Assembly: GCA_030549775.1 (NCBI GenBank)
Contig: CM060180.1
Location: 91,844,172 to 91,908,171 of the forward strand
Direction: 5' to 3'
Source: Tamarix chinensis
Lineage: Eukaryota; Streptophyta; Magnoliopsida; Caryophyllales; Tamaricaceae
Length of the DNA: 64,000 nucleotides
Shown here: positions 22,843 through 34,669 of the stretch, in pieces
How positions within the stretch are numbered: the first letter of the stretch is position 1
How the letters are laid out: each line of letters begins with the position of its first letter
The notes under the pieces: model-generated
What the model saw: only the letters and a program-made list of their open reading frames with translations
Told to the model about the DNA's origin: nothing
Databases searched by the model: none
Translations under genes and position numbers: made by a program

Positions 22843-23350
22843 CTCTACAACAATACTGGCCTATTATGATAGTTAAAGGCATAGAAATAGAAACGTCTAT
22901 TTCCACAATAGGTTGTAAATCAAGGAGTAATTTAATAGGGAAAATGAGGCTATAGCGATGACGGGGGTTGTCAGTGTACGGTTATTGTCATGATTGGCAA
23001 TTAAATTCATAATATTTGAAATTAAATTTTGAAAAAGACAAGATATAGCAATGATAGGGTCATCGTAGTATCCTATAAATATTTCCCTCCCATGTTTCCT
23101 AAAAAAAAACAACTCTCTTTAGCAGCGACACATCGTCATTGTATAGGGGAGTCATTTTTGTAGGTTGTGGCAAGAATTTTCCCCCCTCGTGAAAATTGTT
23201 GCAAGAAAAATTTTGGTTAGGTTATATTATAGGGACTAGTCAATGATATAGGGTATAGCGTTGTTGTATTATAGGCCACTATACCACTATCATTTGTTTA
23301 AAAAGGGGTCTATTGCAGTGACCCCGTCGTCGCAATAGAAAGGGAGGAGT
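22843..23350. repeat. CACTA 5' subterminal repeats
   Basis: Units such as AGCGATGACGGGGGTTGTC, AGCAATGATAGGGTCATCG and GACACATCGTCATTG recur here in both orientations. The same unit family lies at 34140-34669. In En/Spm, short subterminal repeats bind the TNPA protein; the parallel is inference from position and repetition. Confidence 0.7.
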
Positions 23351-23789
23351 TGATGCAGTAGAGGTGAATTAAATAAATTAAAGATACCTAGTCATAATCC
23401 TCACCATTTTTCTCTCTCACTTTCTCATTGCTACAACTCGTTCTTCGTTGTCTCTCTCAATTGCTTGGTATGTTATGCCTTTAATTGTTAATTTTTTATA
23501 ATATTTTTTTATCAAAATATTATGTGTTATTGTTAATTCTTACTCTCTTTTTTCTATATTTTGATGGGTTTCCATGGGAGTCACCACCGCTTCCACCTTG
23601 CACCGCCTCCTCCTCATCCTTATCTCGGTTTATTTTGTGTTTTTTACTCTTTATTTTAGTTTATTTTTTTTAAATTATTAATTTACTAAAACTAATAATT
23701 TTTTGCTTAGTTTTCGATTTAATTATATGACGTTGAATAAGTTTATGCGAACACGCGCACACTATTGGATTGAGATGCCTATATTGTGA
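23351..23789. other. CACTA 5' noncoding segment
   Basis: A CT-rich stretch (23395-23470) and a GC-richer pocket (23575-23640, CCACCGCTTCCACC-like) lie between the subterminal repeats and the tandem array. They could be the promoter and 5' UTR of the transposon genes. No convincing frame is seen. Confidence 0.4.
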
Positions 23790-25690
23790 TTGATAATTTA
23801 TTATTGGTTTTAGATAAAGTATTATTATTAAAAAGTTGGAATAATAAGAAAATAAAAATGAGAACTAATAAAATAGTATTGGACTTAAAACATTTATGAT
23901 AAAACATTTAAGTGGAATAATAAGATAATCAAACTCTAAAATATTAAGATATTGTATGTTGTAAATATTTGATTATTAAAATTTAAAACAATAAGAATAT
24001 AAAATTATTAGATAATAAATTATTTCTAGCATTAGATGAAGTATTTTTAATAGAGTGGAATAATAAGATCATAAAAATGTGACTATATAAAATATTATTA
24101 AATATCAAAAAGCTATGATTAAATAATTAAGTGGTATATAAGATAATAAAACTTTAAACTAATAAGATATTTGTGGCCTAAAATAATTTATTATTAAAAT
24201 TTAAAATAATAAGAATAAGAAAATTATTAGATAATAAATATATATTTAACTTTAGATAAAGTATTAATAATAGTGTGGAATACTAAGATAATAAAATTTA
24301 AAATAATCAAATATTGTTAAATATTAAAAAAAATATGATTAAATAATTAAGTGGTATAATAAGATAATAAAACTTTAAAATAATAAGACATTAGTGGCCT
24401 TAAATAATTTTTTTATTAAAACAATAATAATATAAAATCTTTACATAATAAATTATTTCTAACTTTAGATAAAGTATCATTAATAGAGTGGAATAATAAG
24501 ATACTAAAAATATAAATTAAAAATATATTGTTAAATATTAAAAAAATACGATTAAATAATTAAGTGGAATAATAAGATAATAATACTTTAAAATATTAAG
24601 ATGTTTTTAGCCATAAATAATTGCTTCTTAAAATTAAAAACAATAATAATATAAAATTATTAGTTAATGAATTATTTTTAACCTTATATAAAATATTATT
24701 AATAAATTAAAATAATAAGATAATGAAAAAGAGAATTAATAAAATATAATTGGACTTTAAAAATGTATGATTAAATAACTAAATGGAATAATAATATATT
24801 TTTGTCTTTAAATAATTGATTAATAAAATTTAAAATAATAAGAATTTAAAATTTATAGATAATAAATTATTTCTAACTTTGGATAAATAATTATCAATAG
24901 AATGGAATAGTAAGATAATAACAATTTAACTTAATAAAATATTGTTGAATATTAAAAGATTTATGGCTAAATAATTAAGTGGTATAATAAGATAACAAAA
25001 GTTTAAAATAATAAGATATTGATGGTCTTAAATTTAAATTTAAAATAATAAGAATATAAAATTATTGGATAATAAACTATTTCTTACTTTGATAATGTTT
25101 TATTAAAAGAGTGGAATAATATGATAATAAAAATATAAATTAATAAAAAATTATCAATAATTAATTATGTGGTATAATAAGATAATAAAGTTTTAAAATA
25201 ATCAAATATTGTTGGCCATAAAAAATTGATTATTAAATTTTAAAATAATAAGAATATAAAATTATTAAATAATAAATTATTTCTAACTTTAGATAAAGTA
25301 TTATTAATAGAGTGGAATAGTAAGATAATAAAAATTTAAATTAATAAAATATTGTTGAATATTAAAAAATTTATGATTTAATAATTAGGTTGTATAATAA
25401 GATATAAAATAATAAAATAATAAGATGTTTTTTGCCTAAATAATTTATTATTAAAATTTAAACTAATAATAATATAAAATTATTACATAATAAATTATAT
25501 TTAACCTTAGATAAAGCATTATTAATAGAGTGAAATAATAAGATAATAAAAATGTAAATTATTAGATAAGAAATTTTTTTACCTTAGATAATGTATTATT
25601 AAAAGAGTGGAATAATAAGATAATAAAAATGAGAATTCGTAAATTATTAATTGGAATTTGAAAATTTATGATTAGATAGTTAAATATTAC
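23790..25690. repeat. AT-rich tandem array, period near 210 bp
   Basis: A unit containing AAAATTATTAGATAATAAATT, ATTTCTAACTTTAGATAAAG, TATTAATAGAGTGGAATAATAAGATAATAAAA and TTAAGTGGTATAATAAGATAA recurs with phase points near 23798, 24009, 24222, 24440, 24655, 24855, 25060, 25265, 25485 and 25560. That is about nine units; the last is short. Units differ by substitutions and indels, so the array is not recent. It lies inside the CACTA between the 5' subterminal region and the transposase, where an intron or leader would be. Confidence 0.85.
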
Positions 25691-26429
25691 CCTAATTTAT
25701 TAGATATTTGTCTCTTTTGTAGGTGATTAGGTGTCTCTCTAAGCTGACAGATGTTTTCTAGCGTACTTTATAATATCTCCCAACACAAATATTAGGCACC
25801 ATCTTAGATGGATATATGATGAGCAAGGCAACATGGTACAGAGGGGTTTATAAGAGGGATTGTATAGTTGTAGGTCATATTATATTATGTATACCTTGCT
25901 AAAGATTCAACCATGGTAATGGGTAAGGGCTAGATATATAGATGAGTTCTTCCATAGTAATTTTTTATACCCTAGGTTTATTAAAGGTGGACATTTTATG
26001 AGAGATTTTAATCACATTTCAAGAGAGTTGATAGTGATTAATGACAAGTAGTGGTATTGGCATAGGATACTGCCAAGTATATATTTTGATTACCCAGATC
26101 ACGGTTAAAAGCCTAATTTAGGTGGACCTAGGGTTTGATTTTAGTGAGGTATTTTAGGTTACATTAGCTCTATTTCAATATGTATCAATATACTTTTATT
26201 TATTAAGGTCAATAATATTGCTAGTATGTTGATCTATGTTTTGAATTGTTAAGCTATAAAAATAATATGATATTGTTGGCCTTAAACAATTATAATATGG
26301 TTATGTCTTCATCACTAAGCCAATGAAATAATTTTATAAAATTAATCCATCTTGTAATCGTTTTCATAGATATATAATGCCAATCAATAAGAGCTAGAAA
26401 AAGTTGTGTAATTGAAAATCTAATGTTTT
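25691..26429 (+). other. CACTA segment upstream of transposase, unassigned
   Basis: Frames such as RWIYDEQGNMVQRGL and FIKGGHFMRDFNHISREL (about 25806-26040) look protein-like, but I do not recognise them as a family. They may be an upstream exon of the CACTA transposase or of a captured sequence. Stops interrupt both. Confidence 0.35.
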
Positions 26430-26615
26430 AGGATGGTCTTCAAATATTTATGGGATTGGAAAAAAATAACTTAAGATTGGATGGATTAATGCGATTCCCT
26501 TGTAGGAAATGTGTTAATTTTGAATGGGATAAAATAGGTATGGTTGAATCCCATATTTTGTGGTTTGGGTTGATGGATGATTATGATACATGGGAATTTC
26601 ATGCTAAACTTTGAT
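26430..26615 (+). pseudogene. CACTA transposase-associated domain (exon remnant)
   Basis: The frame reads MGLEKNNLRLDGLMRFPCRKCVNFEWDKIG and then ESHILWFGLMDDYDTWEFH. This matches the transposase-associated domain at the N terminus of TNP2-type CACTA proteins, with its CPCxKCxN...HLxxxGFxxxYxxWxxHGE pattern. The two cysteines of the CRKC motif are intact. A stop follows AKL near 26612, near where an exon boundary might lie. The next transposase sequence appears only at about 28090. Confidence 0.75.
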
Positions 26616-26639
26616 AAACTAAATATTTTCCATATTTTT

Positions 26640-28090
26640 ACCCTACTTTATCTTCATTTTTGTAATATTGGTTGGCATATTATTTGTTTTACTACTTTCT
26701 TGGTAATTATTTTTAGGAAATTTCCCATAAATGTAAAAATCTAAGGAAGTGGTGCATTGAATTAGAAAAAAAAATTCAAATATGGAAGGCATTGAATGAA
26801 GATAATAAACCTCACATATTTTTGGAGAAGTGAAGAAATTCAAAGTGCTTAAAAGAATAGAAAAGGAAGTAGAAGGAGGAAGAAATGGGTGGTGTAATGC
26901 TGCAGCACAACTAGCTACACATACATGCAACTCTTAATCATCAAATCTGTAAGAGAATGAAAATTGCACCGCCAGCCAGTGTAGCCTTGCACAGCATTGT
27001 GACTATCAGACGAACATAATGCAAATCTAAACATTACACAAGCTCAGTACATCCTCAACATAACCATGCATATGCAAATTTTTGAGAGAAGAAAAGATGC
27101 GCAGCCAGCTAGCGTAGCTTTGCATGGTTGTGCCACTAACAGTTACTGCACTACGCACAATCATCTCCCACATCTCTTTCCACTCTTTTCAACATTGGCA
27201 TTGAAGGGGGAATAAAAATAAGGGGTGAATGGAAGATTATGGGGAATTTTTTATTTCTGTACATTATTCCTAAGCAAAAACAACTCCTTGTAATTTACTT
27301 TAAATTTTATGCAAATTTTGTTCTTCAAATTAAGAGTAGCCAATTGTGTATCTCAACTCTACAGATAACTTATTTTTATCTTTAATCTATGGTTTGATCT
27401 ATTCATTCTCTTTTCCATTTATTATATCTACAATATGCATGTCATTTATATTTATTATCTTCATTTCTTTCAAATCATGAGTGAGTAATTTCCTTTTACA
27501 GGATTGAACTAGGCTCTATTTGGTATGAATATGATGAGTTAAATTATATGTTGTATGCATGGTTCATATGTTAAGAATTATTTTTATGAGTTGAGATTGA
27601 TAAAATTTAATTTATATAGACATTGGCTATAGCTAAAAGGTTGAAATCAATGTCGAAAATTAATATATGAACGGGAACTCAAATGATCACGAAAGTAGAC
27701 ATTTGATTCTTAGGGACTATTGAATCAGTGGTGTTTAATGGATTTAATCTAATTTATTAGTCACAAAAGTATTTAATGAACTATATTGGATACATAATCA
27801 AACCTTGAAAGAGCCTAGTAAATCACATTAGGCCAATTGTTTGCAATAATTTTGAAATACATTACAACACATTGTTAATTCATTTTTGAATACCGAAAAT
27901 TAGACCAAAGTTCAATCCTAGGCTTTATATCTATCATTACAAAATCTACAATTTTTTAGTCATTTTATTATTTACTTCTATTTTCTCACTTTATAACAAT
28001 CTATATAGCTAAAATAATAAAAATTAGTAATCAATTGAGAAGTCCTTATGGATACGATATTCACAAACTACAAAAAAGGTGTGCTCTTGA
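26640..28090. other. Interruption of the CACTA transposase, possible LTR-type insert
   Basis: About 1.4 kb separate two transposase exons. Near-repeats of a GC-richer unit (GCACCGCCAGCCAGTGTAGC near 26967, GCGCAGCCAGCTAGCGTAGC near 27100, a diverged third near 26900) are unlike the rest of the CACTA. The strings at 27470-27540 (GAGTGAGTAATTTCC...GATTGAACTAGGC) and 28035-28060 (CCTTATGGATACGATATTC) resemble the 3' parts of some Ty3/gypsy LTRs, from memory. No TG...CA ends or target duplication could be fixed, so a large intron remains possible. The 95-codon minus frame here is not convincing. Confidence 0.35.
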
Positions 28091-29154
28091 GAATTAGCAA
28101 CCACCAAAATTAAAAGAGAATATGTGGAGGAAGAGATTGGATATGAGATGGCATATATATTGGGTGATTAATTAGGTGGTGATCCATATATTGAGGATAG
28201 TGAAGAGTTAAACCTATTGATGCTAACTTGAATGCTAATGACGTAATAGGTAATGACTCTATGGATAATAGAGATCCACGTGTCAAGGATTTATTTCAAG
28301 AGATGGAGATGGAGATGGAGTGATATCAAGGGTGTAAAAAAGTTTCTTAAATTTTTTTTTTTTGAAGTTGATGCATCACAAGGTATTGAATGAATGGAGT
28401 AACAAGTCTTTTGATGGACTTTTGAAATTATTGATAGAAGCACTTTCAGATAGTAATAAGATTATAGGATCATATTAAAATGCTAAGAAGATAATGGGAA
28501 AGTTTTTATTAGTCTATGAGACAATCCACACATGTAAGTATGAATCTACCCTATATTAGGAAGAGAACACTGATAAAATTAATTGTTTGATATATAGTAC
28601 TTCTTGATTGGTAGATGAGGCCAAAAAAGGGAAAGAAAGTACCACACAAGGCTCTATGGTATTTCCCCATAACACTAAGATTGAAAAGATTATACACTTG
28701 CAAACACACCGCTTAAAACATGAGATGACACTTGAATGGGCTATCTAGAGAACCGAGGATCTTATGATATGTAGTTAATTTCCAAGCATGGAAAGACTTT
28801 GATGTAAATCATTCTTATTTTGCAGATGAGGCTCACAACAATATGATGGGATCGGCATCAAATGGGTTTAATCCAATTGGCATGAGTGGAAATTACAGTA
28901 TGTGGCCAGTAATTTTAACTACATACAACTTAACCCTATGGCGGTGCATGAAAAACAAGTTCTTTATGTTGCCTTTATTGATTCTTGGACCATTGTCTTC
29001 TAATGTAGATATTAATATGTTCCTCAGACCTCTTAGGTAAATGAATTGTGGGTGATAGGAATTGATACTAGAAATGTGGTTGATAACAAAGTGTGTACAA
29101 ACCATTATGCACTTTTATGGACTATTAATGACTTCCTTTCTCATTTAAATCTCT

Positions 29155-29162
29155 CTGGGAGG
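29155..29162 (+). repeat. Target site duplication of first hAT MITE, left copy
   Basis: CTGGGAGG precedes the MITE; CTAGGTGG at 29528-29535 follows it. Six of eight bases agree. Confidence 0.65.
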
Positions 29163-29527
29163 TAAGGGTGTTCACAAATCAGTCCATATCGGACCGACCA
29201 ATTATTCTAGGTTTCACTCCAAGACCAAACTGATATTTCGATCTCTAATCTAAGTTTCGATCCAAAAGTAATATATATATATATATATATATATATATGG
29301 TTCCTAACCAGTACCAGCCTATCTAGTCTAACCTAAAATCTCATTAATATTTTATCAAAAACATAGATATTTTTAATATAAAAAATATATAATTTACTAA
29401 TTTTAGTCCTAACCAATCTCCATCTAGTCCCCGATCATAACTTAAAAAAATTTTGACCCTTAACCAAGTTCCGGTTCAATCTAGGTCCATCCGGTCCTGT
29501 TTGATTGTGAGCTAGTGCACACCCTTA
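29163..29527. mobile_element. hAT-type MITE in CACTA transposase (365 bp)
   Basis: The ends are TAAGGGTGTTCAC and the complement of TAAGGGTGTGCAC, terminal inverted repeats with one mismatch over 13 bases. The flanks form an 8-bp imperfect duplication. There is no coding capacity. A (TA)n run lies at 29269-29298, and CGGACCG/CCGGTCC strings sit near the two ends. Removal restores the transposase frame NLSGR-WLGKG, matching the NLSGW.TKGK block of TNP2 proteins. Non-autonomous hAT is the best class. Confidence 0.85.
29269..29298. repeat. (TA)n microsatellite
   Basis: An uninterrupted TA run of about 30 bases inside the first hAT MITE. Confidence 0.9.
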
Positions 29528-29944
29528 CTAGGTGGTTAGGAAAAGGGTATAAATCATGCCCCAACTATAATGATGAAACTCCCTCCTATGTGAGGCTGAG
29601 CTCTAAAATGAGTAGATTAGACATCGATAATTCTTTCCAAATAGCCATCCATGGCAAAAGAATAAACAATTTGATTGTAAACTTGAGGAGAGAAATCCAC
29701 CCCAAAGATTGTCAATAGATGACTATTTAATTCATTTGAGTTACGTTAGAGATTGCCCATTGGGCGAACATGAAGGCACACTATGTTTGAAGAGGAAGAG
29801 AGGCACTAATGAGTTGAATTGGAAGAAGAAGAGTACAATTTTTGAGCTCCTATATTGGTCGTCAATTACCCACACAACTTAGATGTGATGCATGTTGAAA
29901 AATGTATTTCTAAAATTTTTCTTTGCACGATCCTTGGTAATAAT

Positions 29945-30470
29945 TAGGGGTGTGCAAAACCAGATATCCATATCCGTTATGATATTTTTTATCTGATATC
30001 CGCTCCTCATTTTTTAGACCGGATATTCAGGATGCGGATATCCAAAAAATAATGACCGGATATGGACCGGATTCGGATTTATCCAATATCCGTATGAAAA
30101 TACTATTTTATCAATTTTAACAACTTTTGCTAGAATATTTTTAAAAATAAAGATCGTATATCAATTAATATTCATATCTATATTCATATAAATGTCTTAT
30201 TTTATCTAAAAGAAGTATTAAAATATTATTATAAATATTTAAAATATAAAAATAAATAAAATTTTAAAACTTAAAACTTAAAACTATAAAAACACAATAA
30301 TATGATGTATTGTTGAAATAATCAACATAATATCGTATATTTTTTCGGATCGGATATCTGAATGTAGGATATCCTTTTGGACTAAAATCGGTTTGGATAT
30401 CCGAAATATCGGATCGAATTTTTAAATATCGAATTGGATTTTCGGATCTCGAATTTTTTGCACAGCCCTA
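29945..30470. mobile_element. Second hAT-type MITE in CACTA transposase (526 bp)
   Basis: It begins TAGGGGTGTGCAAAA and ends with the complement of TAGGGCTGTGCAAAA, one mismatch in 15. It is flanked by perfect 8-bp duplications GTAATAAT at 29937-29944 and 30471-30478. The interior repeats GGATAT/ATCCGGAT-like strings near both ends (subterminal repeats) around an AT-rich core, with no gene. Removing it restores the transposase frame CTILGNN-DKSKDN. It belongs to a different family from the neighbour at 29163-29527, though the TIR types are related. Confidence 0.92.
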
Positions 30471-32301
30471 GTAATAATGACAAATCAAAAGATAATGAAG
30501 ATGGAGGCATGAGTTGATGGATATGAACATTAGACTGGAGCTCATCTGTACTATGAGGATAACAAGTTGACGAAACCTATTGCTAAGTATTCTCTTTCAC
30601 CTGAAGATAAGAAGAATTTATTGGGAGTTTTGAAGAGGGTAAAGATTATAGATGGGTTTACAGAAATTTGAGGAAGAATATAATTGGCAATGATGGAAAA
30701 CTAACTGCACTCAAATCACACAATCATCATGTTATAGTGTAACAGTTGTTACCGATTAGTGGGTGACCATTCCCGCTAAAATAGATTGCTGATACCATTA
30801 TTGAGTTGAGTAACATCTTCATCATGTTGTGTGAAATGACACTATGGTTATTTGATTTGGATAAGATTAAAAAAAAGTGGTTATTATCTTGTGAAAGTTA
30901 GAATACATATTCCCCCCTATTTTTATTTTTATTTAATTATTACAGTTCATCTTATAATGCTCTTACCTGAAGAAGCACGACTAGGTAAGCTTGTTCATGG
31001 AAGGTAGATGTATTATGTTGAAAGAAAATTAGAAGAATTGAAAAAGTATATTAGAAATTGAGCTTGTTTAAAAGGTTCTATTACTAAAGGTTATATCGTA
31101 GATGAAGTCATAACCTTTTGGTCTATATACTTTAAAGGGGTTAAGACATGATTAAATAGACATGATAGAAATGAAGATGCTACCTCAAAAAATTGACAAA
31201 TTTTGGTGTTTTAGTCTCATGGTTGTGGCATTGGTAAGTTATTGAATGTTGGTCTCTCAGAGAAAGAGTTGGATTAGATAATTTGGTATGTTCCCAACAA
31301 TTATCCAAAGATACAAAATTTTTAAAAGTATACATCAATTATTAGTAATAATGATTATAATAATTATATATATGTAGAAAATGTTTTTTTTAATATTTTT
31401 GTGAGTTCAAGAATGAGTTACGTCAACGTGGTGGTAATTTGGATGATATTCAAAAGAAGGATTTTCCCTATTTAGTTTTATTGTAAAGTAATTAAAATCT
31501 TGGTTAAACTATCATAATTATTCCTAATTAATTTTAAGTGAAAAATTTTAATAATTATTTTTATGAAGTATATATACTATAAGTGTACGATTTATGTTAG
31601 TCGGGATCACCTAAATACACTAACAAGTTCATATCTCTTTCTAGAGGTTCATCAAGAATGATCACAACTTATTCTAGTTGTAGTGTAAATGATGTTATAT
31701 TCTTATTTCATGAAAGAGAAAAAAAATAAAAGAACACAAAATAATGATGTTGTTGTCCCCAAAGTCAATGATGAATTTTATTATGGACAGATACAACAAA
31801 TCATCAAGCTATCATGGTTGCATGATTTATTCATTCTATTGTTCAAGTGAAAATGGTATGACATTGATGCAAGAAAAAAAGATTAATATAAAAGAACAAT
31901 ATTACAAGTGTTTGTACAAGTTATGAGTGGTACAAGGAGGATTATTATATATTATGATCTCAAGCAAAGCAAATTTGGTATATTACTGATCTACTGAATG
32001 GTCCTCGTTAGCAAGTTATTTAGGAAGTAAACCATTGTCATATCTAGATCTAAATGGCAATGAGCAGATTGATAGTGTAGATGACTCGTCTACTATTGAT
32101 TTAGCAATTGACAAAGATGACCTGCATAACTTAACTTTTTGGCATTATAACGTCAGAAGTGATGAGTTTCAAACTAATTATACTCCTAATGATGAGGTTG
32201 TACCTGGTATGATGGATATTATTGTTGATATGGATGAGGATAATTCAAAATTGGATCATAAAGATGTATGTAGTGATGATAGTACTTGTAATGATGACTA
32301 A

Positions 32302-32640
32302 TTTAACTTGTTTAGAAATTTTATGTTGTGTATATTAGGATCCATTTTATGGTTTTTATCTTTAATATATTAGAATTTATCCTATTGTTATTTTCATCAA
32401 ATTCCTTTTTTTAATTGTTATTAAAGATTGGTAGGTATAGCTGATGTCATGATGAGGTACCATAGTGGGGATGGAGCTAATGACCCCCATGTTTCTAGTA
32501 TTCCATCTCAATGCGAGTCATGTAATGATTTTTTTTCTTCATATATATTAGATAACAAATCAATGTATGTTATTTTTTACTAATTTAGTTAACTAATGTA
32601 ATTTATGTTGTAAGTATAGCACGTACAAAAATTCAAAATC
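32302..32640. other. Spacer between the two CACTA genes
   Basis: This AT-rich segment follows the acidic end of the transposase frame and precedes the second CACTA gene. Possible contents are a terminator of the first gene and the promoter or leader of the next; no motif is distinctive. Confidence 0.4.
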
Positions 32641-33840
32641 CATCAATATGGGTGAAGATTTTAGAAAAAAAATAGTTACATGAAATTCTACCTCCAGTGA
32701 TCATCTTAGTTTGATAGAGCTTGAAGACCCTTTGATCATAAGGGTACATTATTTTTTAGGCATGTAGGGAATATGATTGGGAACATGATCCCTATGTACT
32801 ATGATGATTTGGATCATGTTCCAAAGGAGGAGAGAGATAAGAGTGTCCCTCAAATTGATGTAATAGTTAATCATAAGCATATTTTAATTTATTATATTTT
32901 TGTTTTTAGTTGACTAATTAGTGACTTTATTTTGTTTGTAGAAATATTTTGACTTGGATGGGTGGAAAAAAACACAAAAATAGTCCTAGGTATGGGAGTT
33001 GGTTTGTAGATCACTCCATGACACCTATCGAAGCAAAAAAGGCTAACTCAAGAATTGGTCGCTAGGAAGAAACTAAATGACTTAGACGATGAGAATTGGA
33101 ACAAGCTTCAAGACTTTTGGGATACTCTTAAAAAATGTATTTTTGATTTGCAGAAAAAGTAAGAGAGACACGTAAAAAATATAAGCAAACAACAATATCC
33201 TAGCCTCCATGGCCAGTCATCGATTTCTCAATTTTTCTATAGAATACTATTCATTATTTATAATTTTATTCATAATGCTATATTTTTTTTATTATAACTA
33301 TAGGTCAAGCCTAGCACCAAGAAAATTTCTGATGAGGTCAAGACTTTCAGAGAAATGCACTACAAGGATGGGAAATGGGTGAAAGAGGATGCTAAGAGGA
33401 AATATGTGAGTCCGTAATTCTCTAAAGGAATCAATTTAATTATATTTTTTTATAAGCTATTTATTCTTAATTTTAAATTTCTTATAGCATAATATTATGG
33501 AGACACTACAAAGGATCATAGAGGATGCTCGAGTCTAATCATTCAGGAGTGAATGTGGATCTAACAAGGTGATATAAATTGATGAGGTGGTCGTTCTACA
33601 TGAAATTCTTAGATAACGTCGTGGTTATGAGAGATCTATTGGTAGATTATTGAAGGGCTCTTCGTCAGAATCGTCTATAGCTCCACCAGCACTAGCATCA
33701 CCACCTTCTGCTAGTGCTAGCACCAGCACTTCTACTATTGAGGACAAACTTGGAAAGCTAACTAAGATTTTTTAAAAGTAAAAAAAAGTGATAATGTGTC
33801 AAAAATAAACTATCAAGTTGCAAACTATTGTAATATAAGA
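32641..33840 (+). pseudogene. Second CACTA gene remnant, Transposase_24/TNPA-like
   Basis: Pieces in several frames resemble the plant Transposase_24 type protein encoded next to TNP2 in CACTA elements. KYFDLDGWKKTQK lies near 32942; MHYKDGKWVKEDAKRKY near 33355-33405 (relatives have a THxRKDGTWVD-like block); and METLQRIIEDAR near 33496-33530, followed by HEILR.RRGYERSIGRLLKGSSS near 33598-33665, like EVLGxRxGYxRGLGxGxKP. A Ser/Pro/Ala-rich low-complexity stretch follows (SIAPPALASPPSASASTSTST, about 33676-33735). Intervening AT-rich segments look like introns. In En/Spm this position carries a regulatory/accessory transposition protein; function here is inference. Confidence 0.55.
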
Positions 33841-34139
33841 CATTTGACATAGAATTATGGAGTTAGGGAAGAGGAAGAAGAGGATGAGAATGATAACGAT
33901 GAGTAGGATCTAGTTGTTTATGGTAGATAACAAAATTATGATAATAATTTCAAATTATGAATAATAGTTTTATTTCAAATGTTTACTGTGTAAAATTATC
34001 AATTAGATTATTAATATTAATTTGAAAATAACTTATGCATTATTAATAGTTTTAATTAATATAAACAATTCTAAATTTAAAAAACAAAATATTTGAATTT
34101 TATAGGATGGTGATAAAATTTTGGAAAAAAATAAATTTG

Positions 34140-34669
34140 GCTTTGAATGATAGATAGAGTCATCGTAGTAGAACTATAGTCATCATAGTAGGCTGATAAG
34201 ATTTTTTTAAGTTGGGCATTCAACGATGGTTGGGTTTCTGTAATAGACCCATTGGTTTTCATAGTAGGTTGATAAGATTTTTGTTTTTTTGAAATTGGGA
34301 CTTTAGCGATGATGGGATTGTTGTTGTAAAACTAAAATGTTGTCACAATATATAATATCTATTTTCCTACATAGACCTTTAGCAATGATAGGGTTGCTAC
34401 TGTAGACTAAAAATATTGTCATCATAGATAATTATAATTTTATTAAATTATAATTATATTACTATCACAGTAGTATGATAATAACAACATAGTCATCCCA
34501 ATAGGGTTAGTTTTCAGTAACTAATTCCTTTGTCTTAATCTTATGTATTTTACTATAAAGTAATTATGATGACATTTCAGTGATGGCCTATCATCACAAT
34601 AGCTAGTCTACGACAATGTTTTAAGCCTTCAACGACAACAAAAGTCATCGTAGAAGAGTGTATTTGTAG
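34140..34669. repeat. CACTA 3' subterminal repeats
   Basis: Units like AGCGATGATGGGATTGTTG, AGCAATGATAGGGTTGCTAC and CATCGTAGTAGAACTATAG recur in mixed orientation up to the terminus GTGTATTTGTAG. They mirror the 5' subterminal repeats at 22843-23350. The last frame of the upstream gene ends at about 33840; the 300 bases between hold nothing distinctive. Confidence 0.72.

Larger units (their letters stand above)
28091..32301 (+). pseudogene. TNP2-like CACTA transposase pseudogene
   Basis: This is the main transposase frame. Recognisable blocks: EEEIGYEMAYILGD (28120-28170); MGSASNGFNPIGMSGNYSMWPV (28846-28911), equal to the GLASDGFNPFG...YSMWPV block of TNP2; LTLWRCMKNKFFMLPLLILGP (about 28929-28993); NLSGR...WLGKGYKSCPNYNDETPS, split by a MITE; NLDVMHVEKCISKIF (29880-29925) continuing into CTILGNN, split by a second MITE; LKSHNHHVIV (about 30710-30740) and HLIMLLPEEARLGKLVHGR (about 30948-31005). 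The last open piece, 32035-32301, is acidic (DDSSTIDLAIDKDD...). With both MITEs removed the frame is continuous at each junction, but other stops make it inactive. Confidence 0.82.
22843..34669 (+). mobile_element. CACTA (En/Spm) DNA transposon inserted in L1
   Basis: This 11.8-kb CACTA-type element runs from CTCTACAACAATACT to the complement of CTACAAATACACT, degenerate versions of CACTACAA termini. TAT precedes it (22840-22842) and follows it (34670-34672), the 3-bp duplication expected of CACTA. Deleting the element and one TAT rejoins the minus-strand L1 frame. Subterminal regions repeat AGCGATGA.GGG.TTGT.GTTGTAG-like units. Inside are a tandem array, a TNP2-like transposase, a second Transposase_24-like frame, two hAT MITEs and an unexplained 1.4-kb insert. 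Coding regions carry many stops. The extra CT at the left tip makes the exact terminus uncertain by two bases. Confidence 0.85.

Noticed and set aside
23790..25690. CRISPR-like regular repeats
   Set aside because: Units are about 210 bp, contiguous and diverged, with no short conserved repeats and unique spacers; the setting is a plant transposon.
26643..26930. Minus-strand 95-codon frame
   Set aside because: It lies in the repeat-bearing block between CACTA transposase exons and shows no recognisable motif.
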